Shown in pieces: positions 34,375 through 42,158 of a stretch of 64,000 nucleotides of DNA. This DNA is from Paenibacillaceae bacterium (GTDB lineage: Bacteria; Bacillota; Bacilli; Paenibacillales; Paenibacillaceae), in the NCBI GenBank assembly GCA_900766135.1, contig CAAFUF010000017.1, forward strand, positions 1-64,000, read 5' to 3'. Position numbers and translations under genes: made by a program. Positions within the stretch are counted from its first letter, which is position 1. Each line of letters starts with the position of its first letter. A model generated the notes under the pieces. The model searched no databases and was not told where the DNA came from. It saw nothing but the letters and a program-made list of their open reading frames with translations.

Positions 34375-35421
34375 ATGGGGCGGAACAAGTTTGCGGTCAT
34401 CGCGATATGCATTGCCTTTGTCATGATACTGGGGCAGTTTGCCGGCATTCGGGCTTATGTCGCCGAAAGCTCGGAGAAAGAGAGGGGCAGCTTTGCTTTC
34501 CGCCTGATTAACGACCTGACCGGAGACCTAGGCGCTCAAGGCAAGCAAGATCTGGGAAGCGGCGGGACTGCGAAGGATACCGATCCCCTGCTGGATAAAA
34601 TTCGTCTGGAGGCAGAGAAGCAGCGAATCGAGCCGATCGACGCCGTGGTCGACCGGGTCTGGAAAGCCATTCCCGGCTACAACGGGCGCGAGGTGGATAT
34701 CGAGCGGACCTATGCCAAGGCCAAACAGCTGCCGGAGGGCGCGGAGATCGAATATGTCTACCGAGAGCTTCGGCCGAAAGTCAATCTCGATGATTTGGGC
34801 GCGCAGCCGATATACCGGGGAAATCCCAACAAGCCGATGGCCGCTCTGATGATCAATGTGGCCTGGGGTAATGAATATCTTGTGCCTATGCTCGACACGC
34901 TGGATCAGGCCCAAGTGAAAGCAACCTTTTTTCTGGATGGAAGCTGGCTCAAGAAGAATGAAGAGCTGGCCGCGGAAATCAAGCGACGGGGCCATCAAAT
35001 CGAAAACCACGCCTATTCCCATCCGAATATGAGCCAGCTGGAGGCAACCCGGGCCCGGCTTGAGATCTCCAAAACCAAAGAACTGCTGAAGGAGAAGCTG
35101 GGCGTGGAGAACCGTTGGTTTGCGCCGCCTTCGGGCGATTACAACATGCAAACCGTCAAGCTGGCTGCGGAGCAGGGGCTGAAGACGGTACTTTGGACCG
35201 TGGATACGGTGGATTGGAGAAATCCGCCGGCGTCCAGCATTGTGAGCAAGATCGGCAGCCAAGTAGGGTCGGGCTCTCTGATTCTGATGCATCCGACGCC
35301 ATCCAGCCGGGATGCGCTTGCGGGAATGATTCAGGCCATTCAAGGCAAAGGGCTGATGCTGGGCACGGTGGAGCAGACGCTGTCGCCGGACCGGGTGGAA
35401 GCCGAGGCACCGCGGAGTTGA
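34375..35421 (+). CDS. ylxY: YlxY-type polysaccharide deacetylase-like protein, catalytic Asp motif degenerate
   Basis: 348 aa with an N-terminal membrane helix or uncleaved signal (about 5-25) and a NodB-like domain (about 155-335). The zinc histidines are kept (ENHAYSHPNM), as are RWFAPPSGDYN, LWTVDTVDW and LILMHPT. The first NodB motif, normally TFDDG with the catalytic base and a metal ligand, reads MINVAWGNEY, so the usual deacetylase chemistry is doubtful. This degeneracy is typical of the YlxY branch. ATG 34375 preferred on site spacing; 34363 is in frame. Likely a sporulation envelope protein. Confidence 0.85.
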   Translation: MGRNKFAVIAICIAFVMILGQFAGIRAYVAESSEKERGSFAFRLINDLTGDLGAQGKQDLGSGGTAKDTDPLLDKIRLEAEKQRIEPIDAVVDRVWKAIPGYNGREVDIERTYAKAKQLPEGAEIEYVYRELRPKVNLDDLGAQPIYRGNPNKPMAALMINVAWGNEYLVPMLDTLDQAQVKATFFLDGSWLKKNEELAAEIKRRGHQIENHAYSHPNMSQLEATRARLEISKTKELLKEKLGVENRWFAPPSGDYNMQTVKLAAEQGLKTVLWTVDTVDWRNPPASSIVSKIGSQVGSGSLILMHPTPSSRDALAGMIQAIQGKGLMLGTVEQTLSPDRVEAEAPRS

Positions 35422-35506
35422 GCTTGCCGCCTTTTTTTGGTAGGATAGGGATGCATTTATTAACGACGCAATGAAATGCATCGCAAAACATATAGGAGGG
35501 CCTTTC

Positions 35507-36760
35507 GTGAAGAAAACGCAATTAAAAAACGGCCTTCGGGTGGTTATGGAGAAGATTCCGACTTGCCGTTCGGTTTCGTTCGGCATTTGGGTCAAAACCG
35601 GCTCCCGCAACGAGAGCCCCGAACGGGGCGGGATTTCTCATTTTATTGAACACATGCTGTTTAAAGGTACGGAGCGATACAGCGCCAAGGACATCGCAGA
35701 GCAGTTTGATGCGATCGGCGGGAATGTAAACGCGTTTACGTCCAAGGAATATACCTGTTATTACGCCAAAGTACTGGATGAGCATCTACCGATCGCGGTC
35801 GACGTATTGTCGGACATGTTTTTCCGTTCCTTGTTCGATGCGGAGGAGCTGCGAAAAGAGAAAAACGTGATCGTGGAAGAGATCTCCATGTACGAAGATA
35901 CGCCGGATGATATGGTACATGATCTTGTGTCGCAGGCGGCCTACGGGGTGCATCCGCTGGCGCTGCCGATTTTAGGCACGGAGGAGCAGCTGCGCGCCAT
36001 GGAATCCGAGCATCTGCGGGAATACATGCGCGAGCATTATACGATCGAGAATACGGTCATCAGCGTAGCCGGCAATATCGACGACCAAGTGATCGAGCTG
36101 CTGGAGAAATATTTCGGCGACTTTTCGAACCGGGGAAACTCCAGCCCGTTAGCTGCGCCTGATTTCTTGGGTGAACTCAAATTCCATCGCAAGAAAACGG
36201 AACAAAACCATATCTGCTTGTCCTTTCCGGGATTGCCGGTTGGGGACGACAAACAATATGCGATGGTGTTGTTGAACAATGCGATCGGCGGAGGCATGAG
36301 CTCGCGACTCTTCCAGGAGATTCGCGAGAAACGCGGCTTGGCCTACTCGGTGTACTCCTACCATAGTTCGCATGCCGACAGCGGCCTGTTTACGGTCTAT
36401 GCGGGGACCGCACCGCGCCAAACCAAAGAAGTGATGGACTTGACCAAGGAGATCCTGCACGACGTATCGGTCAACGGGATTACCGCCAGCGAGCTTGGCA
36501 AAGGGAAGGAACAGCTGAAGGGGAGCTTGATTTTGAGCCTGGAGAGCACCGGAAGCCGGATGAATCGGCTCGGGAAAAACGAGCTGATGCTCGGCAGACA
36601 TTATTCCTTGGATGAAATGATCGCCCGCATTGAGGCGGTCACCATGGACGATGTCAATCAGGTGCTGAAGGGCATGTTTAGCCAACCGTTTTCGCTCGCC
36701 ATGGTGGGCTCGTCGGATCGCGTGATATCGGGAGTTAGGAGAGATGAACTTGTCGTTTGA
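35507..36760 (+). CDS. ymxG: M16 family zinc peptidase (YmxG/PepR)
   Basis: Processing-peptidase-like metalloprotease. 417 aa from GTG 35507 (ATAGGAGGGCC). The inverted zinc motif HFIEHM is at residue 45 and the downstream Glu region (EKNVIVEEISMYED) is present, so it should be active. C-terminal M16 domain with the GGGMSSRLFQEIREKRGLAY block. It overlaps dut by 17 bp. Confidence 0.95.
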   Translation: MKKTQLKNGLRVVMEKIPTCRSVSFGIWVKTGSRNESPERGGISHFIEHMLFKGTERYSAKDIAEQFDAIGGNVNAFTSKEYTCYYAKVLDEHLPIAVDVLSDMFFRSLFDAEELRKEKNVIVEEISMYEDTPDDMVHDLVSQAAYGVHPLALPILGTEEQLRAMESEHLREYMREHYTIENTVISVAGNIDDQVIELLEKYFGDFSNRGNSSPLAAPDFLGELKFHRKKTEQNHICLSFPGLPVGDDKQYAMVLLNNAIGGGMSSRLFQEIREKRGLAYSVYSYHSSHADSGLFTVYAGTAPRQTKEVMDLTKEILHDVSVNGITASELGKGKEQLKGSLILSLESTGSRMNRLGKNELMLGRHYSLDEMIARIEAVTMDDVNQVLKGMFSQPFSLAMVGSSDRVISGVRRDELVV

Positions 36761-37199
36761 AGTGCAAATCAACCGTTTGTCAGGAAATGAAGATATTGAG
36801 CTGCCTCGTAAAATGTCGGAGCTGGCCTCCGGCTTTGACCTCTACGCGGCCGTTACGGAGGAATTGACGCTCCGGCCGGGCCAACGCGCCCTCGTGCCGA
36901 CCGGGATCGCCATTGCGATGCCCGGCGGCCTGGAAGCGCAAATTCGCCCGCGCAGCGGCCTGGCCTATAAGCACGGAATCACGTGCCTCAATACGCCGGG
37001 GACAATCGATGCGGACTATCGCGGCGAAATCAAGGTGCTGCTGATCAACCTCGGACAGGAGCCGTTTGTCATCCGGCGGAATGAACGGATCGCACAGATG
37101 GTGTTCCAGATCGTCCCTGAGGTGAACCTCGTGCAGGTGGACGAGCTGTCTGAGACCGTTCGGGGTGCCGGCGGGTTTGGTCATACGGGAACGAAATAA
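36744..37199 (+). CDS. dut: dUTP diphosphatase
   Basis: Hydrolyses dUTP to dUMP, keeping uracil out of DNA. 151 aa trimeric dUTPase with all motifs: SGFDLYA (1), PRSGLAYKHGI (2), NTPGTIDADYRGEI (3), NERIAQMVF (4) and the C-terminal arm RGAGGFGHTG (5). ATG 36744 has GGAG 9 nt upstream; TTG 36750 with AGGAG at 8 nt is equally plausible and changes the product by two residues. Confidence 0.97.
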   Translation: MNLSFEVQINRLSGNEDIELPRKMSELASGFDLYAAVTEELTLRPGQRALVPTGIAIAMPGGLEAQIRPRSGLAYKHGITCLNTPGTIDADYRGEIKVLLINLGQEPFVIRRNERIAQMVFQIVPEVNLVQVDELSETVRGAGGFGHTGTK

Positions 37200-37200
37200 A

Positions 37201-37234
37201 GCATAGGGGCACGATGATCCTACGCCTCTTTTCT
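37201..37234 (+). terminator. Weak terminator directly after dut
   Basis: GCATAGG / CCTACGC stem with one mismatch and a TCTTTT tail. Stronger structures follow. Confidence 0.4.
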
Positions 37235-37244
37235 ATTGCGGAAG

Positions 37245-37320
37245 AATAAGGGTAAAAAAGGTTCTTATTTTCGGTTAAGCAGGGGATGTGGCCGAAATAG
37301 AGGAGTTTTTTACCCTTATT
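37245..37320 (+). repeat. Long hairpin element after dut
   Basis: A perfect 15-bp outer stem AATAAGGGTAAAAAA / TTTTTTACCCTTATT encloses a second stem TTATTTCGG-like / CCGAAATAG around 37265-37300, giving a 76-nt fold. There is no ORF inside. Confidence 0.7.
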
Positions 37321-37332
37321 TTCGTCAGGTGC

Positions 37333-37373
37333 AAAAAGATCGTCCCACATCAACACTGGACGGTCTTTTTTTT
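37333..37373 (+). terminator. Strong terminator of the ymxG-dut unit
   Basis: AAAAGATCGTCC with GGACGGTCTTTT (one G-U) and an eight-T run. Separates dut from the dipicolinate cluster. Confidence 0.9.
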
Positions 37374-37690
37374 GCTTAAGTTCGGCTAGTTTCCTGCATC
37401 GGCCGCGGCAACGATCTCTTCAGCTTCTCCATTTGGGCGTCTCGTCCTTCGAGAATATTCTGACGCGTTGTATAAACCGGGATAGTACTTTTCTAGTGGC
37501 GGTGGCGGATGACTGCTGTTTGCTCCTGACTCCATCCAAGAACAAGCAGGTTATCGCAATGCATAAGGGGAGAATGATACGTTGAAACGCCTCTACCATA
37601 TTTTGGGGGCCTTCCTAAAAATATAAGCATGTTGTGGCAATCTATTTTACCTCATGCTGGTAGAGCTCAATCGTTTCGAAATCAAGCTCC
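37374..37690. other. Gap with no recognised feature
   Basis: About 320 bp between the dut terminator and the dpaA promoter region. Stops occur in all frames, and I see no convincing promoter, RNA motif or repeat. It could be decayed coding sequence, but nothing in it resembles a family I know. Confidence 0.5.
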
Positions 37691-37695
37691 TTTTT

Positions 37696-37724
37696 CACCA
37701 CTTCGTAGGCCCCGGCATAAGATG
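37696..37724 (+). promoter_or_regulatory. Candidate SigK promoter of dpaAB
   Basis: CAC (37696-37698), 17-bp spacer, CATAAGATG (37716-37724). The SigK pattern is AC-N16/17-CATANNNTA; one -10 base differs. Dipicolinate synthase is late mother-cell SigK-controlled in B. subtilis, which is why the match is reported. Confidence 0.4.
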
Positions 37725-37764
37725 GGTCTATACTGTGTTGCTTGGAAGGAGTGCCGTCTAAGAA

Positions 37765-38664
37765 ATGCTGACCGGAAAAACGATTGTATTCCTCGGTGGT
37801 GACGCCCGGCAGGTGGAGGTCATCAACAAATGTGTGGAGCTAGACGCTACGGTACGGGTTGTTGGCTTCGACCGGCTGGAGACACCGCTTAAGGGAGTAT
37901 CGCAAGAGACGTTAAGTCCAGGATTGCTGGCCGGTGCCGACGTCATCATCCTTCCGGTAATCGGTTGCGATGATCACGGTGTCGTTCCGGCGCCGTTCTC
38001 TGCGGAACAACTGGTCATCAAACGGGAAGGGTTCGCTTCTGTCCGAAAAAGCACGCTGGTCTATACCGGGATCGCCAAAAGCTTCTTGAAGCAAATGGGC
38101 AATGAGCACGGTTTCCGGATCATTGAGCTGCTCGAAAGGGACGATGTCGCCATTTATAACTCGATTCCGACGGCCGAAGGCGCAATCATGATGGCGATCC
38201 AGAACACGGACATCACGATCCACGGTTCGACCTGCATGGTGCTCGGGATTGGGCGAACAGGGTTTACGCTGGCAGGTACGCTGCAAGGTTTGGGAGCGAA
38301 TGTAAGGGTTGGGGTACGCCGGGAAGACGATGTGGCGAGAGCGGTGCAAATGGGCTGGAAGCCTTTTGCGACAAGGGATTTGGCCGCTAACGTAGGGGAT
38401 GTTGACTTGATTTTTAACACAATTCCGACTATGATAGTCACAGCGCAAATCATCTCGAAACTGCCTCGTACGGCGGTGATCATCGACCTTGCTTCGGCGC
38501 CTGGGGGGACGGATTTCCGTTTCGCCGAGAAGCGCGGAGTGAAGGCGATTTTAGCCCCTGGCATCCCCGGAATCGTCGCTCCCAAAACGGCTGGAATTAT
38601 TATGGCAAACACGATTTGCCAGTCGATTTTGGAGGAGTATCCATTACGGGGGGATGAACAGTGA
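37765..38664 (+). CDS. dpaA: Dipicolinate synthase subunit A
   Basis: With DpaB converts dihydrodipicolinate-pathway intermediate to dipicolinic acid in the mother cell, for spore-core dehydration. 299 aa: an N-terminal DpaA domain (GKTIVFLGGDARQVEVINKC) and a C-terminal Rossmann domain with VLGIGRTGFTLAG and IFNTIP. GGAAGGAG lies 13 nt before the ATG, a rather long spacing. Overlaps dpaB by 4 bp (GTGA). Confidence 0.97.
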   Translation: MLTGKTIVFLGGDARQVEVINKCVELDATVRVVGFDRLETPLKGVSQETLSPGLLAGADVIILPVIGCDDHGVVPAPFSAEQLVIKREGFASVRKSTLVYTGIAKSFLKQMGNEHGFRIIELLERDDVAIYNSIPTAEGAIMMAIQNTDITIHGSTCMVLGIGRTGFTLAGTLQGLGANVRVGVRREDDVARAVQMGWKPFATRDLAANVGDVDLIFNTIPTMIVTAQIISKLPRTAVIIDLASAPGGTDFRFAEKRGVKAILAPGIPGIVAPKTAGIIMANTICQSILEEYPLRGDEQ

Positions 38665-39254
38665 ATTGGCAGGGAAAAACGGTAGGTTACGCCATTACGG
38701 GCTCGCATTGTACGTTTGCTGAGGTAATGCCTCAGATTCAGCGTTTTGTAGACGGAGGAGCGAAGGTTGTGCCGATCATATCCCAGTCGGTTCTGATGAC
38801 CGACACCCGTTTCGGTAAATCGGAAGATTGGCGCAAACAGTTGAAAGATATTACAGGGAATGATATTATTTCTTCAATTGTCGAAGCTGAACCGCTGGGT
38901 CCAAGCAAGCTGCTCGACGTTCTGGTCATTGCTCCTTGCACGGGAACGACCACGAGCAAGCTGGCTAATGCTGTAACGGACAGTCCCGTACTGATGGCAG
39001 CGAAAGCCCAGCTGCGCAACGGGCGTCCGCTCGTCATTGCGGTGTCGACTAATGACGGTTTAGGCTTTAATTTGGCGAATATCGCCAAGTTAATCGTGGC
39101 TAAAAACGTGTATTTCGTTCCGTTCGGGCAAGATAATCCGATCGGTAAACCGAATTCGCTCGTGGCGAACATGGAACTGGTGCCGGAAGCTTGTTATGCC
39201 GCGCTTGAAGGCAAACAGCTGCAACCGCTGATTATCGAACGTTTTCATGGGTAA
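38661..39254 (+). CDS. dpaB: Dipicolinate synthase subunit B
   Basis: Flavoprotein-like subunit of dipicolinate synthase. 197 aa, GTG start. Flavoprotein-fold features are VGYAITGSHCTF at the N-terminus and APCTGTTTSKLANAVTDSPV in the middle. The C-terminus keeps VPFGQDNPIGKPNSLVA. In B. subtilis the next genes are asd-dapG-dapA; here asd is only a remnant. Confidence 0.97.
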   Translation: MNWQGKTVGYAITGSHCTFAEVMPQIQRFVDGGAKVVPIISQSVLMTDTRFGKSEDWRKQLKDITGNDIISSIVEAEPLGPSKLLDVLVIAPCTGTTTSKLANAVTDSPVLMAAKAQLRNGRPLVIAVSTNDGLGFNLANIAKLIVAKNVYFVPFGQDNPIGKPNSLVANMELVPEACYAALEGKQLQPLIIERFHG

Positions 39255-39307
39255 TTGGCAATTGCCGGCAAGCCAGGCGGGATGAAACCCTTGCAGCCGT
39301 TTTACGC

Positions 39308-39430
39308 CGCGATCTTCACAGGACGGACTCAACATAGGTAGGAAGTATCGGAACAATTTGCTCAAAGGCGCAGCATGGAATGCCGTATACAATCGCGGAG
39401 ATCATTGCGGCGAAGGGGTATGTTTTCGAA
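39308..39430 (+). pseudogene. asd: Decayed 3' remnant of asd (aspartate-semialdehyde dehydrogenase)
   Basis: The + strand encodes, across several frames, RDLH - DGLNI - VS - NLLKGAAWNAV - IAEIIAAKG, which reproduces the C-terminal signature of bacterial Asd (WVVSDNLLKGAAWNAVQIAE). NLLKGAAWNAV (39355-39387) is exact; at least three small frameshifts are needed (near 39337-39345, 39351-39354 and 39388). The N-terminal ~90% of the gene is missing. The location, between dpaB and dapG, is exactly where intact asd sits in B. subtilis. So asd was lost here, and a working copy should be elsewhere if the organism makes DAP. Confidence 0.8.
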
Positions 39431-39510
39431 GCTCTGGGTTCGTTAATATTGCTAGTCAAACGGAATGAAGTCATCGCTTTACTCCGCACTTATTAACTGG
39501 AGGAATATCC

Positions 39511-40731
39511 ATGCGCATTTTGGTGCAAAAATTCGGTGGCACGTCTCTATCGACGAAGGAAGCGAGAGAGCATGTCATCTCACACGTTCGCCGGGAACTG
39601 GATAACGGTTTCCGGCTCGTCGTGGTGGTATCGGCCATGGGCCGGAAAGGCGATCCTTACGCGACGGATACCTTGCTTGATTTGGTCGCTGAGGGAGAAG
39701 GCTATTTGCCGCCCCGCGAACAAGATTTGCTGATGGCTTGCGGCGAAATCATATCCGCAGCCAAGCTGTGCAGCCTGCTGGCAGAACGGAACATCTCCTC
39801 GGTCGTATTGACCGGAGCCCAGGCGGGCTTCCGAACGGACAGCCAGTATGGCAACGCAAGAATTCTGGATATCGTCCCGACGAGGGTGCTGGAAGAACTG
39901 CAAAAGAAGGACGTCGTGATCGTAACGGGGTTTCAAGGGCAAAATCAGGGCGGCGATTTCACGACGCTTGGACGCGGCGGCAGCGATACTTCGGCTACGG
40001 CATTGGGAGCCGCGCTGCACGCTGAAATGGTCGATATTTATACGGACGTTAACGGAATTTTGACCGCGGATCCGCGGATCGTTGAGGATGCGAAACCGCT
40101 GGAATACGTCAGCTATGCAGAAATTTGCAACATGGCGCATCAAGGCGCGAAAGTTATCCATCCCCGAGCGGTGGAGATCGCGATGCAGTCGGGGATTCCC
40201 GTCCGGGTTCGCTCCACTTTTTCGCAGGGAGAAGGAACGCTTGTCGCTAATCCCGAAGGATTTAAGGACGTGCAGCTCGGCATCGTGGACCGTTACGTGA
40301 CTGGGATTGCTTACGTGGCGAACGTGACTCAAATCCGGGTGGAATCCACCGGCAAAGGCCCCGATAACCTGCAGCTGCAGGTATTTAAGGCGATGGCGGA
40401 GAACGACATCAGCGTTGATTTTATTAATGTGACCCCAACCGGCGTCGTTTATACCGTATTCGACAAGGATTCGGCCAAAGCGGAAGAGGTGCTGACGTCG
40501 CTGGAGCTCTCTCCGCAAATCTGCACCGGCTGCGCCAAAGTGTCGGTCATCGGCGGCGGGATCAACGGCGTACCCGGCATCATGGCCAAAATTGTCGAGG
40601 CGCTGACCGAGCATGAGATTCAGATCCTGCAATCGGCCGATTCGAATACCACGATTTGGGTGCTGGTGCATAAGGACGATATGGTGCAAGCGCTCCGGGC
40701 GCTTCATGCGAAATTCGAACTGGGCCGTTAA
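39511..40731 (+). CDS. dapG: Aspartate kinase (DapG type)
   Basis: Phosphorylates aspartate, first step to DAP, lysine and dipicolinate. 406 aa. Kinase domain: VQKFGGTSL at the N-terminus, TGFQGQNQGGDFTTLGRGGSD and MVDIYTDVNGI; two C-terminal ACT domains (about 265-400) for allosteric control. ATG after ACTGGAGGAATATCC. Sits between the asd remnant and dapA. Confidence 0.97.
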   Translation: MRILVQKFGGTSLSTKEAREHVISHVRRELDNGFRLVVVVSAMGRKGDPYATDTLLDLVAEGEGYLPPREQDLLMACGEIISAAKLCSLLAERNISSVVLTGAQAGFRTDSQYGNARILDIVPTRVLEELQKKDVVIVTGFQGQNQGGDFTTLGRGGSDTSATALGAALHAEMVDIYTDVNGILTADPRIVEDAKPLEYVSYAEICNMAHQGAKVIHPRAVEIAMQSGIPVRVRSTFSQGEGTLVANPEGFKDVQLGIVDRYVTGIAYVANVTQIRVESTGKGPDNLQLQVFKAMAENDISVDFINVTPTGVVYTVFDKDSAKAEEVLTSLELSPQICTGCAKVSVIGGGINGVPGIMAKIVEALTEHEIQILQSADSNTTIWVLVHKDDMVQALRALHAKFELGR

Positions 40732-40826
40732 TCTTCGGTATCGTTTGGATCGGATCAGGAATGGGCAGGGAATGCTGATAGGGCAGCAATAAATAAGCGA
40801 AGCGGGAGACGGAAGGAGGAGATGGC

Positions 40827-41693
40827 GTGATTGATTTCGGAAGAATGATTACAGCCATGGTAACGCCTTTTAATGATCAAGGGAAAATTGACTGGGACCA
40901 AACCGCAAGCCTGATCGACTATTTGGTGGAGGAGCAGCAGTCCGACAGCCTTGTCGTAAGCGGAACGACGGGGGAATCCCCAACGCTAACAGATGAAGAA
41001 AAGCTTGAATTATTTGCCTTTGCGGTGAAACACGTGGCAGGACGCTGCAAAATCATCGCCGGCACGGGCAGCAACGATACCGCTCATTCCGTCAATTTGA
41101 CGCGCGAGGCCGAGAAATGCGGCGTTGATGGAATCTTGCTGGTCGCCCCGTACTATAACAAGCCGAATCAGGAAGGCCTTTTCCGCCATTTTGAGACCAT
41201 CGCGGCTGTCACAAGCCTGCCGATTATTCTGTATAACGTACCAAGCCGTACGGTCGTTAGCTTGAGCGTCGAAACGACGCTGCGCTTGGCGCAGATTCCG
41301 AATATCGTCGCCACCAAAGAATGTGCGCCGCTGGACCAGATCGCCATGATCGTGGCCCAAGCACCGGACCATTTCAAGGTTTACTCGGGAGATGACGCTT
41401 CGGCGCTGCCGGCGATGGCCGTGGGGGCTTGCGGCGTGATCAGCGTCGCCAGCCATCTCGCGGGCCGTTCGATTAAGGAGATGGTGATGCAGTTCTTCAA
41501 CAACGGAAACGTTAAAGAAGCAAGCCGGCTGCATCGCGAGCTTCTGCCGTTATTCAAGGTGTTGTTCGAATGCCCGAATCCGGTTGCGGTGAAGTATGCG
41601 TTAAATGAAACCGGCCATCCCGTAGGTTCGGTTCGGTTGCCGCTTGTACCCCCAAATGAGCAGGAAGCGCAGCGGATTCGCAGCTTCCTCTGA
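40827..41693 (+). CDS. dapA: 4-hydroxy-tetrahydrodipicolinate synthase
   Basis: Condenses pyruvate with aspartate semialdehyde; its product feeds both DAP and DpaAB. 288 aa TIM barrel. VVSGTTGESPTL, YNVPSRT and the Schiff-base lysine in ATKECAP are present. GTG start after GGAAGGAGGAGAT; the in-register ATG at 40822 runs into a stop at once. Confidence 0.98.
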   Translation: MIDFGRMITAMVTPFNDQGKIDWDQTASLIDYLVEEQQSDSLVVSGTTGESPTLTDEEKLELFAFAVKHVAGRCKIIAGTGSNDTAHSVNLTREAEKCGVDGILLVAPYYNKPNQEGLFRHFETIAAVTSLPIILYNVPSRTVVSLSVETTLRLAQIPNIVATKECAPLDQIAMIVAQAPDHFKVYSGDDASALPAMAVGACGVISVASHLAGRSIKEMVMQFFNNGNVKEASRLHRELLPLFKVLFECPNPVAVKYALNETGHPVGSVRLPLVPPNEQEAQRIRSFL

Positions 41694-41739
41694 TTGCTCC
41701 TGCCCCTTCTGTTCAACCAGATATGTGCTGCATTTCCAG

Positions 41740-41774
41740 AAACCGATGCCTGATTCGCAGGCATCGGTTTTTTT
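41740..41774 (+). terminator. Terminator after dapA
   Basis: Perfect 13-bp stem AAACCGATGCCTG / CAGGCATCGGTTT with a 5-nt loop and a T-run. Confidence 0.93.
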
Positions 41775-41817
41775 GTCATGGTGCAAGGTAACGTTAAACG
41801 TAGGTAAAAGCGCTGAC

Positions 41818-41847
41818 TTGTTTTTTGCCAATTTAATCATGTATAAT
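41818..41847 (+). promoter_or_regulatory. Probable SigA promoter of the RNase J gene
   Basis: TTGTTT, 18-bp spacer, consensus TATAAT (41842-41847). It leaves a leader of about 300 nt before the start codon at 42159. Confidence 0.55.
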
Positions 41848-41880
41848 GATTTCAAGTGACTGGGTGCGGTGAATTTTTAA

Positions 41881-41952
41881 ATGAATGGCTCGTTCAAGAA
41901 GTTGGCTTACATCCGCAAGCGAATGCGAAGTCGTTATGCCATTTCGCTTTGA
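41881..41952 (+). CDS. Possible 23-aa basic leader peptide upstream of RNase J
   Basis: ATG AAT GGC... encodes a short peptide with eight Lys/Arg in 23 residues (starts MNGSFKKLAYIRKR, ends SRYAISL) and stops at 41950. The upstream site is weak (GGGTGCGG). Its 3' half overlaps an AAGCGAA / TTCGCTT hairpin (41917-41949). It may be chance; listed because it lies early in a long leader. Confidence 0.2.
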   Translation: MNGSFKKLAYIRKRMRSRYAISL

Positions 41953-42158
41953 GCTGGATGGAGCTCTGTGGCTTACCTTAACTTGATTGAACAACCATTT
42001 TAGGATGATGACTTTGAGAAACGGCTAGACCGTCTTGATTTAGGCGGTTGTTTGTTCCTGCGATTTAGATGCTTTGGAATTTCAAATGCAACGGTCGGAG
42101 CCATTTCCATAGGAATTTTCGATACGACGTCCAAAATAATTAGGAGGGTTAGATTCAC

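Noticed and set aside
35395..35445. Terminator after ylxY
   Set aside because: Only a 4-bp GC pairing next to a T-run; too weak to report.
39255..39510. Lysine riboswitch upstream of dapG
   Set aside because: No conserved L-box segments seen; the gap is better explained by the asd remnant.
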